42,373 nt of DNA from an uncultured archaeon (GTDB lineage: Archaea > Nanobdellota > Nanobdellia > Woesearchaeales > CAIVOO01): NCBI GenBank assembly GCA_903904885.1, contig CAIVED010000001.1, positions 1 through 42,373 of the forward strand, read 5' to 3'. A model generated the notes under the pieces. It saw only the letters and a list, made by a program, of their open reading frames with translations. It had not been told where the DNA came from and made no database searches. Position 1 is the stretch's first letter. Each line of letters begins with the position of its first letter. Below, in pieces: positions 7,108 to 14,596 of the stretch. Made by a program: the position numbers and the translations under genes.

Positions 7108-9303
7108 ATGACATCGGATGACCGAGAACTCGAACTTATTCAACGCGCTAAAACTGGAGATTCTTACGCGCAGGAAGAGATAGTTAAAAAGTATGAAAAA
7201 CTCGCAATCTGGGCCATTCCTTCTAAGCTGAGAAATGATGATGAGATTCAAGAGGCAAAAATTGATGCCTGGAGAGCGATAAATGATTTTGACCCCTCTT
7301 TGGGTAGCCTGACAACACTAATTGTCAAGTATGTCAAAAACGGTGTCTTTACCAGAAGGCGAAGTGAAAAATCAAAAAAGATAATCCCAAAAGACAAAAT
7401 TGTTTCATTGTATGAATATGTAAACGCGGAAACAGACAGAGTTCTAATTGAAACATTAGACTCAGAAAGAGCAGCGCTTCCTGGCTGGGAGAAACAGCAA
7501 CCAATATCTTTTCTTGAGACACGTGTTGACCTAGGCGATTTGATTTCAAGAACAGAGCTTTCAGAAAAGGAAAAAAATGCTTTGCTTATGCATCTCCAAG
7601 GCATGAACAATACAGAAATAGGAGATGTAATGAACCTTTCGCGACAAAGAATAAGCCAAATCATTAAGGAAATATTATGCAAGCTCAAAGGCTCAGTCTA
7701 TGAGCCAAATTTGATAAGTCTTATGGACGGAGAAAAAAATTCTCGTTTTGAATTTCCCCAGGACCATTTAAAAATGCAGAGGATACTCTTCAAGCACGTT
7801 CTTAATCAAACTGGTTTGCCTGTTGAGAAAATAACCTGGGAGCTTGTGCAAAAATACGGATTGCGGGAGATTATTCCTGGGAACTCTCGAAAACCTCCAA
7901 GAAAAGCAGAAGTCATCAACAGACTTTTATCCCCTGAAAAAAGGATGCCTGATTTCTGCTTCCTGGGAACAAGAAAATGGAAAGGGGAAGATGCGAAAGC
8001 AAAATCTTTTGATGCAATGGAATATTTGGTTATGAATTTTGCATACATTGCAAGCACCCCTGCTTTTGATATAGTACCTTGGCTGCAGGGAATGGTTAGC
8101 GGGGTGTATGCCTATAGTTGTAAGCGGGCAAATAAAGAGTTCCAATATGAAAGACTTAAACTTGATGACCCGCAAATGAAGAGAATGAGTTTATTATCAA
8201 GCACAACAGACAATAACTCAAAACTTCTAGGTGGAAATCACAAGAATGCCAAAGGGAAGGTAATAGACCATCTTGAAAAGTTAGAGAACATAATTAATAA
8301 CTCCCCTCTGACTACCAGAGAAAGAAAAATTCTGGATTTATGGGTGGATGGTAAGGACTGGGGCGAAATATTTGGCAATATTCCTGAAGAGTTTGGTGGT
8401 GCAAAAGAAAAAAAAGACAGCATGGTAAGACAGGAAATGGGCCGCATCAAAAATAAAATAAAGCTGGGAGCCATCTTACTTTTCCCATCCTACGAGGAAG
8501 GCGCAGATCTTGAAGAGATTGAAAAAGAAACATCAGAAAGGTTTCATTCAGGTAAAGAGCTTAGCATTTTTGACAGGTATTTCAGGTTAAGGCTTGGAGC
8601 AGTAATAAAGGAGGTTGCAAGAGAGAGAAAATGGAAACTAGAGGATTTTCCTTATGTTGCAAAGAACAGTCACTTTCATGACAGATTTGGCAACATTATG
8701 GAAGTTTTTGGCCATTCTGTCTCGAGAATGGCACTTTTTGCCTTTCCGGATTTGTGGAAAGAATGGCAGTTTAATTTTAAAGGCAGATGGGATGGTGAGA
8801 GAGGCAGAGAAAGAGCGTTCAGCGCCATTGAGGATATTTTGGAGAAAGAGCGCTCATTCATTTTTACAACTGCACATTGCAAAAAATACCGTTTGCGTGG
8901 GATGCTGGATTCATTTGGGAAAGGGAATTACATTGGAATAAATCAGCTATTTTGCAGGGATTACTGGGGTAAGAGGATAAACACTAATTTTGAGATGCAT
9001 GACAGAAACAGGAAACTGCTTGCTCTTTTGTTTGATGCACGCGGCAGTCCTTATGCCAGAAAGCCAAAAATGAGCCCAGAGGATATTACTAACTTTGACA
9101 GAAAAAATCTTTACAGGCTGGCAGGGCTTTCACAATCTGAAGAACTGCAATGGGAAACTCGTATTGAGATCTGGAATTATGGGGCAGGATATCTCAAACA
9201 CATTGAAGTTGGAAAAATGACCAGCCTGTCTTCTAAAGTTTGCAGATATCACTTTAATACTACAAGGGAAAGAATGACAGAGATAGTCTCAAAAATGTAC
9301 TAA
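7108..9303 (+). CDS. Sigma-70-like protein with region 2 and region 4 signatures, 731 aa
   Basis: Residues ~7-86 read as bacterial sigma-70 region 2: LIQRAKTGDSYAQEEIVKKY, then DDEIQEAKIDAWRAINDFDP and a basic end VFTRRRS. Residues ~150-196 read as region 4, a helix-turn-helix: LSEKEKNALLMHLQGMNNTEIG then LSRQRISQIIKEIL. A second, weaker set occurs at ~303-356 and ~400-455 (LTTRERKILDLWVDGKDWGEI). The motif (K/R)W(K/D)GE near 290-307 recurs at 560-578. Archaeal RNA polymerase uses TBP and TFB, so a true sigma role is unproven; it may be a DNA-binding protein derived from a bacterial or viral sigma. It ends the 1769-9303 operon. Confidence 0.8.
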   Translation: MTSDDRELELIQRAKTGDSYAQEEIVKKYEKLAIWAIPSKLRNDDEIQEAKIDAWRAINDFDPSLGSLTTLIVKYVKNGVFTRRRSEKSKKIIPKDKIVSLYEYVNAETDRVLIETLDSERAALPGWEKQQPISFLETRVDLGDLISRTELSEKEKNALLMHLQGMNNTEIGDVMNLSRQRISQIIKEILCKLKGSVYEPNLISLMDGEKNSRFEFPQDHLKMQRILFKHVLNQTGLPVEKITWELVQKYGLREIIPGNSRKPPRKAEVINRLLSPEKRMPDFCFLGTRKWKGEDAKAKSFDAMEYLVMNFAYIASTPAFDIVPWLQGMVSGVYAYSCKRANKEFQYERLKLDDPQMKRMSLLSSTTDNNSKLLGGNHKNAKGKVIDHLEKLENIINNSPLTTRERKILDLWVDGKDWGEIFGNIPEEFGGAKEKKDSMVRQEMGRIKNKIKLGAILLFPSYEEGADLEEIEKETSERFHSGKELSIFDRYFRLRLGAVIKEVARERKWKLEDFPYVAKNSHFHDRFGNIMEVFGHSVSRMALFAFPDLWKEWQFNFKGRWDGERGRERAFSAIEDILEKERSFIFTTAHCKKYRLRGMLDSFGKGNYIGINQLFCRDYWGKRINTNFEMHDRNRKLLALLFDARGSPYARKPKMSPEDITNFDRKNLYRLAGLSQSEELQWETRIEIWNYGAGYLKHIEVGKMTSLSSKVCRYHFNTTRERMTEIVSKMY

Positions 9304-9339
9304 CGCCGTATCCATCGCCACGTCTAAAGTTTAAACTAG
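9301..9339 (+). repeat. Dispersed short repeat with TTTAAA core, copy A
   Basis: The sequence TAACGCCGT, about 7 variable bases, then CGCCACGTCTAAAGTTTAAA occurs here directly after the sigma-like stop codon. It recurs inverted at 26462-26498, and the core ACGTCTAAAGTTTAAA recurs at 35625-35640. The core could act as a BRE/TATA element, but no gene starts 25-28 nt downstream of this copy. Confidence 0.7.
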
Positions 9340-9411
9340 GTGAGTTTGCCCATTTACCCTAAAAACAATAAAAATCACGCTTTTGTGATACTTTCTTTCC
9401 TTTTTTAATAA

Positions 9412-9452
9412 ACTATGTGACAAAAAGTAAAAATTTCTATGTAACAAAAATT
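9412..9452 (+). promoter_or_regulatory. Promoter region of the second beta-rich protein, with direct repeats
   Basis: CTATGTGACAAAAA (from 9412) and CTATGTAACAAAAA (from 9436) are direct repeats 24 nt apart. The second runs into AAATTAAATA, a plausible TATA box ~30-35 nt before the ATG at 9484. The pair could be a two-site operator. It gives this gene a promoter separate from the long upstream operon. Confidence 0.45.
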
Positions 9453-9483
9453 AAATACAATTCCGGCCTTAGAAATAGGTAAA

Positions 9484-10548
9484 ATGAGCTGGGCAAAAAA
9501 AATAACAGGAAAGACAAGAAAGGGAATCGCAACCATGGCAGCGGCACTGTTCCTGCTTGGCGCTCCCTTGCTGTCAAAATCAGATGAAATAAATATTTCC
9601 AACTCCTTTGCAAACGAAAAAAACAGGAATTCCCTTGAATTTAAGATAAATCATGAAGAAGAATTTGACCTAGGGGACAAATATGTTCCTCAATCAGGGC
9701 CGGTTTCCCTTAGAGCCATCGGACCAACGCCTTTCTCAGATTCAAAAAAGATTTTCTCAGGCACAAATTCGTCTGTATCGCTGTTTGCCAAAACATCAGA
9801 CCTGAGAACAGAGCATCCGGATTACTGCGGAGTCCGCATTCGTTCTGAAAACGACGGCTCAAGGGCAGACCTCATCCTCGGTGGAGAGCTGGTCGGTTCC
9901 CGGAGCATTCCATATTTGAGCAGTTTTAACATAATAAGAATTCCTGGAGGCAATCTCATACTTGCCGCAGACATTTCAACCAATGAGGGCATCTATTCTG
10001 CTGGATTTTTCAACAGCAACAATGCAGTTGGCTACGGCGCATTCCTGACCTATGACACTCTAGACAGAAAAAGCCTTGAGCAAATTGTGATAACCGACGG
10101 CAATCTGCTCAGCAGAAGGCATGCCTATTACATAACAAACTTTCCCGAAGATCCGATTTGGGCAACCCCCTTTGATTTTGCAGAAAGGGGCGGCATCCGG
10201 CTTGAGCATTCATATTCTGCTCCTGACAGAAACGACCGCATTTCAGCAGAAGCCATGATATACCCATTCAGCTATGCTGCAGGAAGGGAGAACATCGGCA
10301 ACTGGTTTGTCGGAGCGAAATGGGACAGAACCTCCATGCCCGGGGAAAAAAGCGAATCTGCCTGGGTCAGCACCGGCTACACCAGCGGGAGCATAAGGAT
10401 TTACCTATCCAAAGAAGTTTCAGGCAAGGAAAAACTGGCCGGCGGATTTGACGTCACGCTTGAAACGCAGAAGCTTGCCGCGCTCAGGGGATTTGCTGAT
10501 TACGACCTGATTTCCCTCGGAACTCTTTTAGGCGGGGTTGGGAAGTAA
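9484..10548 (+). CDS. Exported beta-strand-rich protein, copy 2
   Basis: This 354-aa protein has a basic n-region and hydrophobic core (residues ~1-33, KKITGKTRKG then TMAAALFLLGAPLL), consistent with a signal peptide. The rest is beta-strand rich. It matches the 5051 protein along its second half: VGYGAFLTYD against FGYHLKFTYE, QIVITDGN against RIVLADSP, and IYPFSYAAGRENIGNWFVGAKW against IYPFAMLQEDNFFRNLFVGAKW (shown in part). Unlike copy 1 it does not end in Phe. The sigma-like gene lies between the paralogues. Confidence 0.75.
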   Translation: MSWAKKITGKTRKGIATMAAALFLLGAPLLSKSDEINISNSFANEKNRNSLEFKINHEEEFDLGDKYVPQSGPVSLRAIGPTPFSDSKKIFSGTNSSVSLFAKTSDLRTEHPDYCGVRIRSENDGSRADLILGGELVGSRSIPYLSSFNIIRIPGGNLILAADISTNEGIYSAGFFNSNNAVGYGAFLTYDTLDRKSLEQIVITDGNLLSRRHAYYITNFPEDPIWATPFDFAERGGIRLEHSYSAPDRNDRISAEAMIYPFSYAAGRENIGNWFVGAKWDRTSMPGEKSESAWVSTGYTSGSIRIYLSKEVSGKEKLAGGFDVTLETQKLAALRGFADYDLISLGTLLGGVGK

Positions 10549-10579
10549 TTGCATCTCCCTTGAAAAATATCCCGACTGC

Positions 10580-10780
10580 TGGTTCTTGCATTACTTTTCC
10601 TGTTGTTTTTGCTTCTTCTGCTCGAGTGCCATGCAAGAATAAAATTATTACTTGCCGAAGGCACAAGAAAATGCGTAGCATTTTCTGTGCAGAAAATGGC
10701 AAAGCCATTTTCTTGCAAGTTAAAGCAGTTCTGGCAATTGAGGCAAACAGCGAGAGCAAGAATCTAAAATAAGAACCGCC
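10580..10780 (+). repeat. Structured intergenic element E, copy 1 (long form)
   Basis: This is one of four related elements (19019, 20992, 24678). It starts TGGTTCTTGCATTA, contains TGCCATGC and CTGGCAAT that can pair as a stem, and carries GCAAGAATC near its end. The long form holds two nested hairpins in the middle, AGAAAATGC/GCATTTTCT and GCAGAAAATGGC with GCCATTTTCTTGC. It fills the space between convergent genes. A MITE-like element or a structured RNA are both possible. Confidence 0.75.
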
Positions 10781-10825
10781 AATAATAAATAGTTTTATGT
10801 TAGTAAAATAAAAAGAATAAAAACT

Positions 10826-11425
10826 TTACCTGCTCGCGTCCGCCTGCCTTTCAATCTCGTTCTTCTTGGAGATTGCGTTGGAACTTGGGCTGGACTGGTA
10901 TGCGAAGACTATCTCTTCTGCAAGTGTTTCAGCTGCTTTTCTTTTTGTACCGAAGGATTTCTGGTATGCTCCCTGGACAAAATATCTCAGCGCCAAATCA
11001 ACCCTTCTCTGGGGGGCGCACTCTACCGCTTTCGGATAACGCGCACCGCCGTATTCAATTGTGACAATTTCCTCTCTCGGAGCGGCGTTCTCAATCGCCT
11101 TTGCAAGAACTTTTATTGGGTTCTCGCTTGTTCTTTTTTCCACCAGCTGGAGAGTTTCAAACATAAGCTTATAGGCTGTTGAGGCCTTGCCTGTGCAGTG
11201 GCCGGAACTCTTGTTATGCTTCTTTCCCTTGTGGCCGGGAATCATTATCTTGTTTATCAGCCTCTCAACAATGAATACCCTTGATTTGTAGAACCTGTTG
11301 CCTGCGTATCTTGCGCCTGTCTTAGGCACAATTCTCGGAGCCAAAGTAATGTAGTCTCTCAGCCCGGGGTCTGCTATGGAAATTCCCTCTGTTCCCCATT
11401 TGTTAAATGCCTTTAGCTCGCTCAT
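10826..11425 (-). CDS. rps7: 30S ribosomal protein uS7
   Basis: This small-subunit head protein organises the 3' domain of 16S rRNA and contacts the E site. The 199-aa length is typical of archaeal and eukaryotic S7. Family motifs are present: a basic central region [27 protein letters not shown] followed by [11 protein letters not shown], and the C-terminal [16 protein letters not shown]. It is the last gene of the eL30-nusA-uS12-uS7 operon and overlaps uS12 by 4 nt. The tef1 gene that often follows is absent; repeat element E copy 1 lies downstream instead. Confidence 0.97.
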   Translation of the reverse strand: MSELKAFNKWGTEGISIADPGLRDYITLAPRIVPKTGARYAGNRFYKSRVFIVERLINKIMIPGHKGKKHNKSSGHCTGKASTAYKLMFETLQLVEKRTSENPIKVLAKAIENAAPREEIVTIEYGGARYPKAVECAPQRRVDLALRYFVQGAYQKSFGTKRKAAETLAEEIVFAYQSSPSSNAISKKNEIERQADASR

Positions 11426-11859
11426 TTTCTTGCTTTCTCTATTTTTCCTTTTCTCAGTGCCTCAATTGACTGGTCATTAACCTTGATAACCTGCCATCTT
11501 ACGCCGGGAATGTCGCCCATGGACCTTCCCATTTTTCCGCCGATGCACTCAATAATTACCTCATCGTGCTCGTCAATAAGCTTTATTGCCCCGTCACCCG
11601 GGGCGAAGGCAGTTATCTGCCTGCCATTTTTAATAAGCTGAACGCGAACGCATTTTCTCATTGCTGAGTTAGGCTGCTTTGCCTCAAGCTGAACCTTTTC
11701 CAGGACAATTCCCTTTGCCTGGGATGCCCCTCTCAGCGGGTCTGATTTTGCCTTAAGCCCGAGAGTGCTTCTTACATACCATTTATTACTCCACCTGAAA
11801 GTTTTCCTTCTGTTCTGAAGCTTTTTTGCGGCATTTATTCCCGATGATTTTTTTCCCAT
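11422..11859 (-). CDS. rps12: 30S ribosomal protein uS12
   Basis: This decoding-centre protein is identified by [19 protein letters not shown] and [12 protein letters not shown], which carry the conserved PNSA and GDIPGVR loops. The 145-aa length and the N-terminus rich in Lys and Arg match archaeal S12 (eukaryotic S23). It overlaps uS7 by 4 nt and follows nusA with a 2-nt gap, so the operon is tightly coupled. Confidence 0.97.
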   Translation of the reverse strand: MGKKSSGINAAKKLQNRRKTFRWSNKWYVRSTLGLKAKSDPLRGASQAKGIVLEKVQLEAKQPNSAMRKCVRVQLIKNGRQITAFAPGDGAIKLIDEHDEVIIECIGGKMGRSMGDIPGVRWQVIKVNDQSIEALRKGKIEKARK

Positions 11860-11861
11860 GT

Positions 11862-12275
11862 TTATGTTACCTTTATTTCCTTTATTGGAAAGTGCCTTTT
11901 CACCCTCTCCTCGAGGATTCTGAGCGAGCTGCCCCCCCTTCCTATGAGGTAGCCCCTTGTTGACGAGTCCGGCGGAGTCAGCGTGACAACGCCGTCCTGC
12001 TCCTCTATTTTTTCAACCCTGAGCGGCTGAACGAGGTTTTTGATGAACGTAAACAACTGGTCGCTGAACTCTACTATTTTAATCTTTCTTTTTAAAGCTG
12101 CTGCGAGCCGCTTGACATTTTCGCCGCCCTTGCCCACAGCCTTGCCGAGTTCCCCGGGGCCGACAACGAACAACAGTTCGCTGTCGTTGATGCAGTCCTT
12201 TACAGACGCCCTTGTTACCGCCTGGAAAAGCGATATAATCTTCATCGTTTCCATATCGAATACGACTTTACTCAT
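11862..12275 (-). CDS. nusA: Archaeal NusA-like transcription factor, two KH domains
   Basis: The 137-aa protein consists of two KH RNA-binding domains and lacks the N-terminal RNA-polymerase domain of bacterial NusA, as is normal in archaea. GxxG loops are GKGG ([14 protein letters not shown]) and GRGG ([14 protein letters not shown]). It lies between eL30 and uS12, the conserved archaeal order, and overlaps eL30 by 4 nt. Its role is presumed to be in transcription elongation or termination, from the family. Confidence 0.95.
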   Translation of the reverse strand: MSKVVFDMETMKIISLFQAVTRASVKDCINDSELLFVVGPGELGKAVGKGGENVKRLAAALKRKIKIVEFSDQLFTFIKNLVQPLRVEKIEEQDGVVTLTPPDSSTRGYLIGRGGSSLRILEERVKRHFPIKEIKVT

Positions 12276-12535
12276 TTAAGTACGCTCAAAACTGAAATGA
12301 AAAACGGCTTTTTGCACAGTGTGCCGATTTCCTCATTTGTCTGCTCAAGCTCGATTATTGGAGTCTGCGCAAGTTCACCGTAATATTTAAGGTCCTCTTT
12401 GATATCCGCCGGGCAGTTTGATGAAACATAAACCTTCGACAATTTGCCTACTTTGAGATACTTTACAGTCTTCCCAGTGCCAACTACAAGATTCTTTGAT
12501 TTCAGCAACTTCTTTATGTCTTCTGTGTCTGCCAT
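12272..12535 (-). CDS. rpl30e: 50S ribosomal protein eL30
   Basis: This L7Ae/L30e-family RNA-binding protein has the hallmark LVVGTGKTVKYLKVGKLSKV followed by VSSNCPADIKEDLKYY. At 87 aa it is slightly short for archaeal eL30, trimmed at the ends. It heads the operon with nusA, uS12 and uS7. An SD-like GAGGT lies upstream of the ATG, and a TATA box (TTTATAAA, 12613-12620) would give a ~54-nt leader. The RNA polymerase genes that usually precede it are not here. Confidence 0.95.
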   Translation of the reverse strand: MADTEDIKKLLKSKNLVVGTGKTVKYLKVGKLSKVYVSSNCPADIKEDLKYYGELAQTPIIELEQTNEEIGTLCKKPFFISVLSVLK

Positions 12536-12612
12536 ATGGAACCTCGGAAAAGGTTAGTCAGAATGGATTCTGGCCTTTTCTTCTCTTCCTGCATCAAAAA
12601 TTGAAAGGGTGG

Positions 12613-12620
12613 TTTATAAA
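12613..12620 (-). promoter_or_regulatory. TATA box of the ribosomal operon
   Basis: TTTATAAA read on the minus strand lies ~81 nt before the eL30 ATG, predicting a leadered transcript with an SD (GAGGT) just before the start codon. It overlaps the 3' flank of the hypothetical gene at 12630. Confidence 0.5.
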
Positions 12621-12629
12621 GGTTGCTGT

Positions 12630-13097
12630 TTAAAGGCTGCCCTCGATGTAATCTCTAATCAATACTCCGGCGCCGAATACCCTCTTTGCAATATCCCATA
12701 AATTCTTATCAGCATCTGCTTTAGCCGCAAAATACGCTCTCTCCCGATTGTTATCCGGCCATGATGTTTTAATTTCTACTTTCAAAGGATCGTTGTCTGG
12801 GGTTCCCCAGCCAGTGTCCTTTAAAGTCATAACCCTTTGGACCAGGGATTCATGGCGATGTGCTCTAACCAGATTAAAGCCTTCAAAATAAATTAGCGCC
12901 TGTTTTACTTGGGATTTGGCTAAATCTGGTTCTTCATTTTCCTTCCAGTCTGCAATCTGTGCCAAAACAACCAATCCCCCGGCAGAATACTTAACATGAA
13001 ATCTGTCCGGACTGTCCAGCCCCAGGATTTCTCCAGTCGGGACTCTCCCGGTTACATGCTCCATCATTCCCGGCAAATATGATATTGTGACCCCCAT
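12630..13097 (-). CDS. Unknown 155-aa protein
   Basis: No family is recognised. The protein is soluble, with an N-terminal beta-rich part (HVTGRVPTGEILGLDSPD, FHVKYSAGGLVVLAQ) and a C-terminal helical part (YFAAKADADKNLWDIAKRVFG). The ATG at 13097 lies ~27.5 nt from the centre of an ATTTAAAT box shared with the divergent methyltransferase gene, which supports a leaderless transcript and this start. Confidence 0.75.
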   Translation of the reverse strand: MGVTISYLPGMMEHVTGRVPTGEILGLDSPDRFHVKYSAGGLVVLAQIADWKENEEPDLAKSQVKQALIYFEGFNLVRAHRHESLVQRVMTLKDTGWGTPDNDPLKVEIKTSWPDNNRERAYFAAKADADKNLWDIAKRVFGAGVLIRDYIEGSL

Positions 13098-13120
13098 GCA
13101 AAAAAGTAGCAGGCATACTT

Positions 13121-13128
13121 ATTTAAAT
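13121..13128. promoter_or_regulatory. Symmetric bidirectional TATA box
   Basis: The palindrome ATTTAAAT is centred at 13124.5, exactly 27.5 nt from the ATG of each divergent gene (13097 and 13152) in a 54-nt intergenic region. It probably drives both as leaderless mRNAs. Confidence 0.7.
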
Positions 13129-13151
13129 TTTTTCATTTTAGAGTAGATACT

Positions 13152-13847
13152 ATGAGACATGAGATTGTTGATTTTTTGGCATCAATCGGGATTTCCCGCT
13201 TCGAATTCGAGCAACTGAATGAAAAAGTATGCAAAGCGGGGCTGGAGAGGGAATTCTTGGAGGAAAACTGGTTCCATCCCCAGCTTTATGAGCTAACGCA
13301 GGGCATATCATGCTTCTATGATTTCAAGGTTAATTTTATGGAGTACCTGGCCAAGTTTATTGGGAACATGAAAGGAACAAAAAAACATATTGTAGACGGA
13401 GGATGCGCAACAGGGATTGACATATCATTTTTGGCCATGCAGTTCCCCGGACATAAATTTTTTGGCTACGACCGTGAAAATGCGCTAATAGCTGCTGCAG
13501 AAAGAAGAAGAAAAAATCTGGGCATTGGCAATCTGGAATTTTCTGTTGAAACCCATGGAAGAGCAACCAAAAAAATACCGCCCGCGGACCTGTTGTACAC
13601 AAATGGCGCACTCGGGTCTGATGACGGAAACACTGCCGTTGAAGTTGGAAAGCTGGTTGTGGGGATATGCCGGAGGGTTCGGTCCGGGGGCAGTTACATA
13701 CTTGCCGGAATGAGTGAAGGCGCAGGTTTTCTTGAAATGCAGACAGAAGCAAACAGGAACAGCATTTTTCTTATAAGGACAGATATTATAGGAAATTTTG
13801 GCGCAGAAATTGCCTACAACTATTTGTTTAGGGTAAGACCCCAATAA
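13152..13847 (+). CDS. SAM-dependent methyltransferase (class I)
   Basis: The 231-aa protein has Rossmann methyltransferase motif I IVDGGCATGIDISFLA (~79-94), then the acidic residue closing the second strand in FFGYDREN, and a motif IV-like PADLLYTNGAL. An N-terminal helical extension of ~75 residues may select the substrate, which cannot be told from sequence. The gene is probably leaderless from the shared TATA box. The next gene, the ABC ATPase, has its own TATA box (13849-13858). Confidence 0.85.
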   Translation: MRHEIVDFLASIGISRFEFEQLNEKVCKAGLEREFLEENWFHPQLYELTQGISCFYDFKVNFMEYLAKFIGNMKGTKKHIVDGGCATGIDISFLAMQFPGHKFFGYDRENALIAAAERRRKNLGIGNLEFSVETHGRATKKIPPADLLYTNGALGSDDGNTAVEVGKLVVGICRRVRSGGSYILAGMSEGAGFLEMQTEANRNSIFLIRTDIIGNFGAEIAYNYLFRVRPQ

Positions 13848-13879
13848 TTTAAATATAACATAAGCAAAAGCATAGGATA

Positions 13880-14596
13880 ATGGAACCCTTGCTTGAAATC
13901 AAAGAGGTGTCGAAGAGCTTCGGAAAGAGGCGCGTAATTGACAGCCTTTCACTTGACCTTTATCCCGGAGAAATTGTTGGGCTGGTAGGAAGGTCCGGCT
14001 GCGGGAAATCAACATTAATCAAGATTCTTGTGGGCTATTACAAGGCAGACAGCGGCAAAATAATATTCAATGGCAGGGATGTTACAAAACACTTCAACAA
14101 AGTCAAGGAGATTGTCGGCTACACAACCCAGGAAAACTCTTTCTATGAAAAACTGACTGTCCATGAGAACATGGTTTATTACGCAAATCTTTACAATGTC
14201 GGAATCAGCGCAAGGAGGGAAAGAATCAATCATCTTCTCAGGGCTGTTGAGCTCTACGGAAGCAAAGACGTTCTCGCAGGGAACATATCCGGCGGCATGA
14301 AAAGGCGGCTTGATTTTGCCATATCACTGCTGCACAACCCGAAGCTGGTGATTCTCGACGAGCCAACCACAGGGCTTGACCCGGTTCTTGTTGAAAACTT
14401 CTGGAAAATAGTTGAGGAGATTGTGAGGGCTCAGGGAATAACTGTGCTTGTTTCATCGCATCTATTGCCCGAAATAAAGGAGCACTGCTCAAAGGCCGCG
14501 GTGATGTCCAAGGGAAAAGTGAAGGAAATCCTGAGGATGAGAAAGGACCTTGATTTTGACGAGCAGTTCAGGAGGCTGACCAATGAAAGCCCTTGA
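13880..14596 (+). CDS. ABC transporter ATPase (ABC-2 exporter type)
   Basis: The 238-aa nucleotide-binding subunit has Walker A GRSGCGKST (37-45), a Q-loop (GYTTQEN), signature ISGGMKRRLDF (~138), Walker B LVILDEPTTGLDP and an H-loop VLVSSHLL. The subclass (GMKRRL signature, no substrate-binding protein nearby) fits drug, lipid or polysaccharide exporters. It overlaps the permease gene by 14 nt. A TATA-like AATTTAAATA lies ~27 nt before the ATG, so the pair has its own promoter. Confidence 0.95.
   Translation: MEPLLEIKEVSKSFGKRRVIDSLSLDLYPGEIVGLVGRSGCGKSTLIKILVGYYKADSGKIIFNGRDVTKHFNKVKEIVGYTTQENSFYEKLTVHENMVYYANLYNVGISARRERINHLLRAVELYGSKDVLAGNISGGMKRRLDFAISLLHNPKLVILDEPTTGLDPVLVENFWKIVEEIVRAQGITVLVSSHLLPEIKEHCSKAAVMSKGKVKEILRMRKDLDFDEQFRRLTNESP

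Noticed and set aside
9330-9483. A small protein gene started by repeat A
   Set aside because: No reading frame with a start codon follows at 25-28 nt; the region holds only direct repeats and the next promoter.
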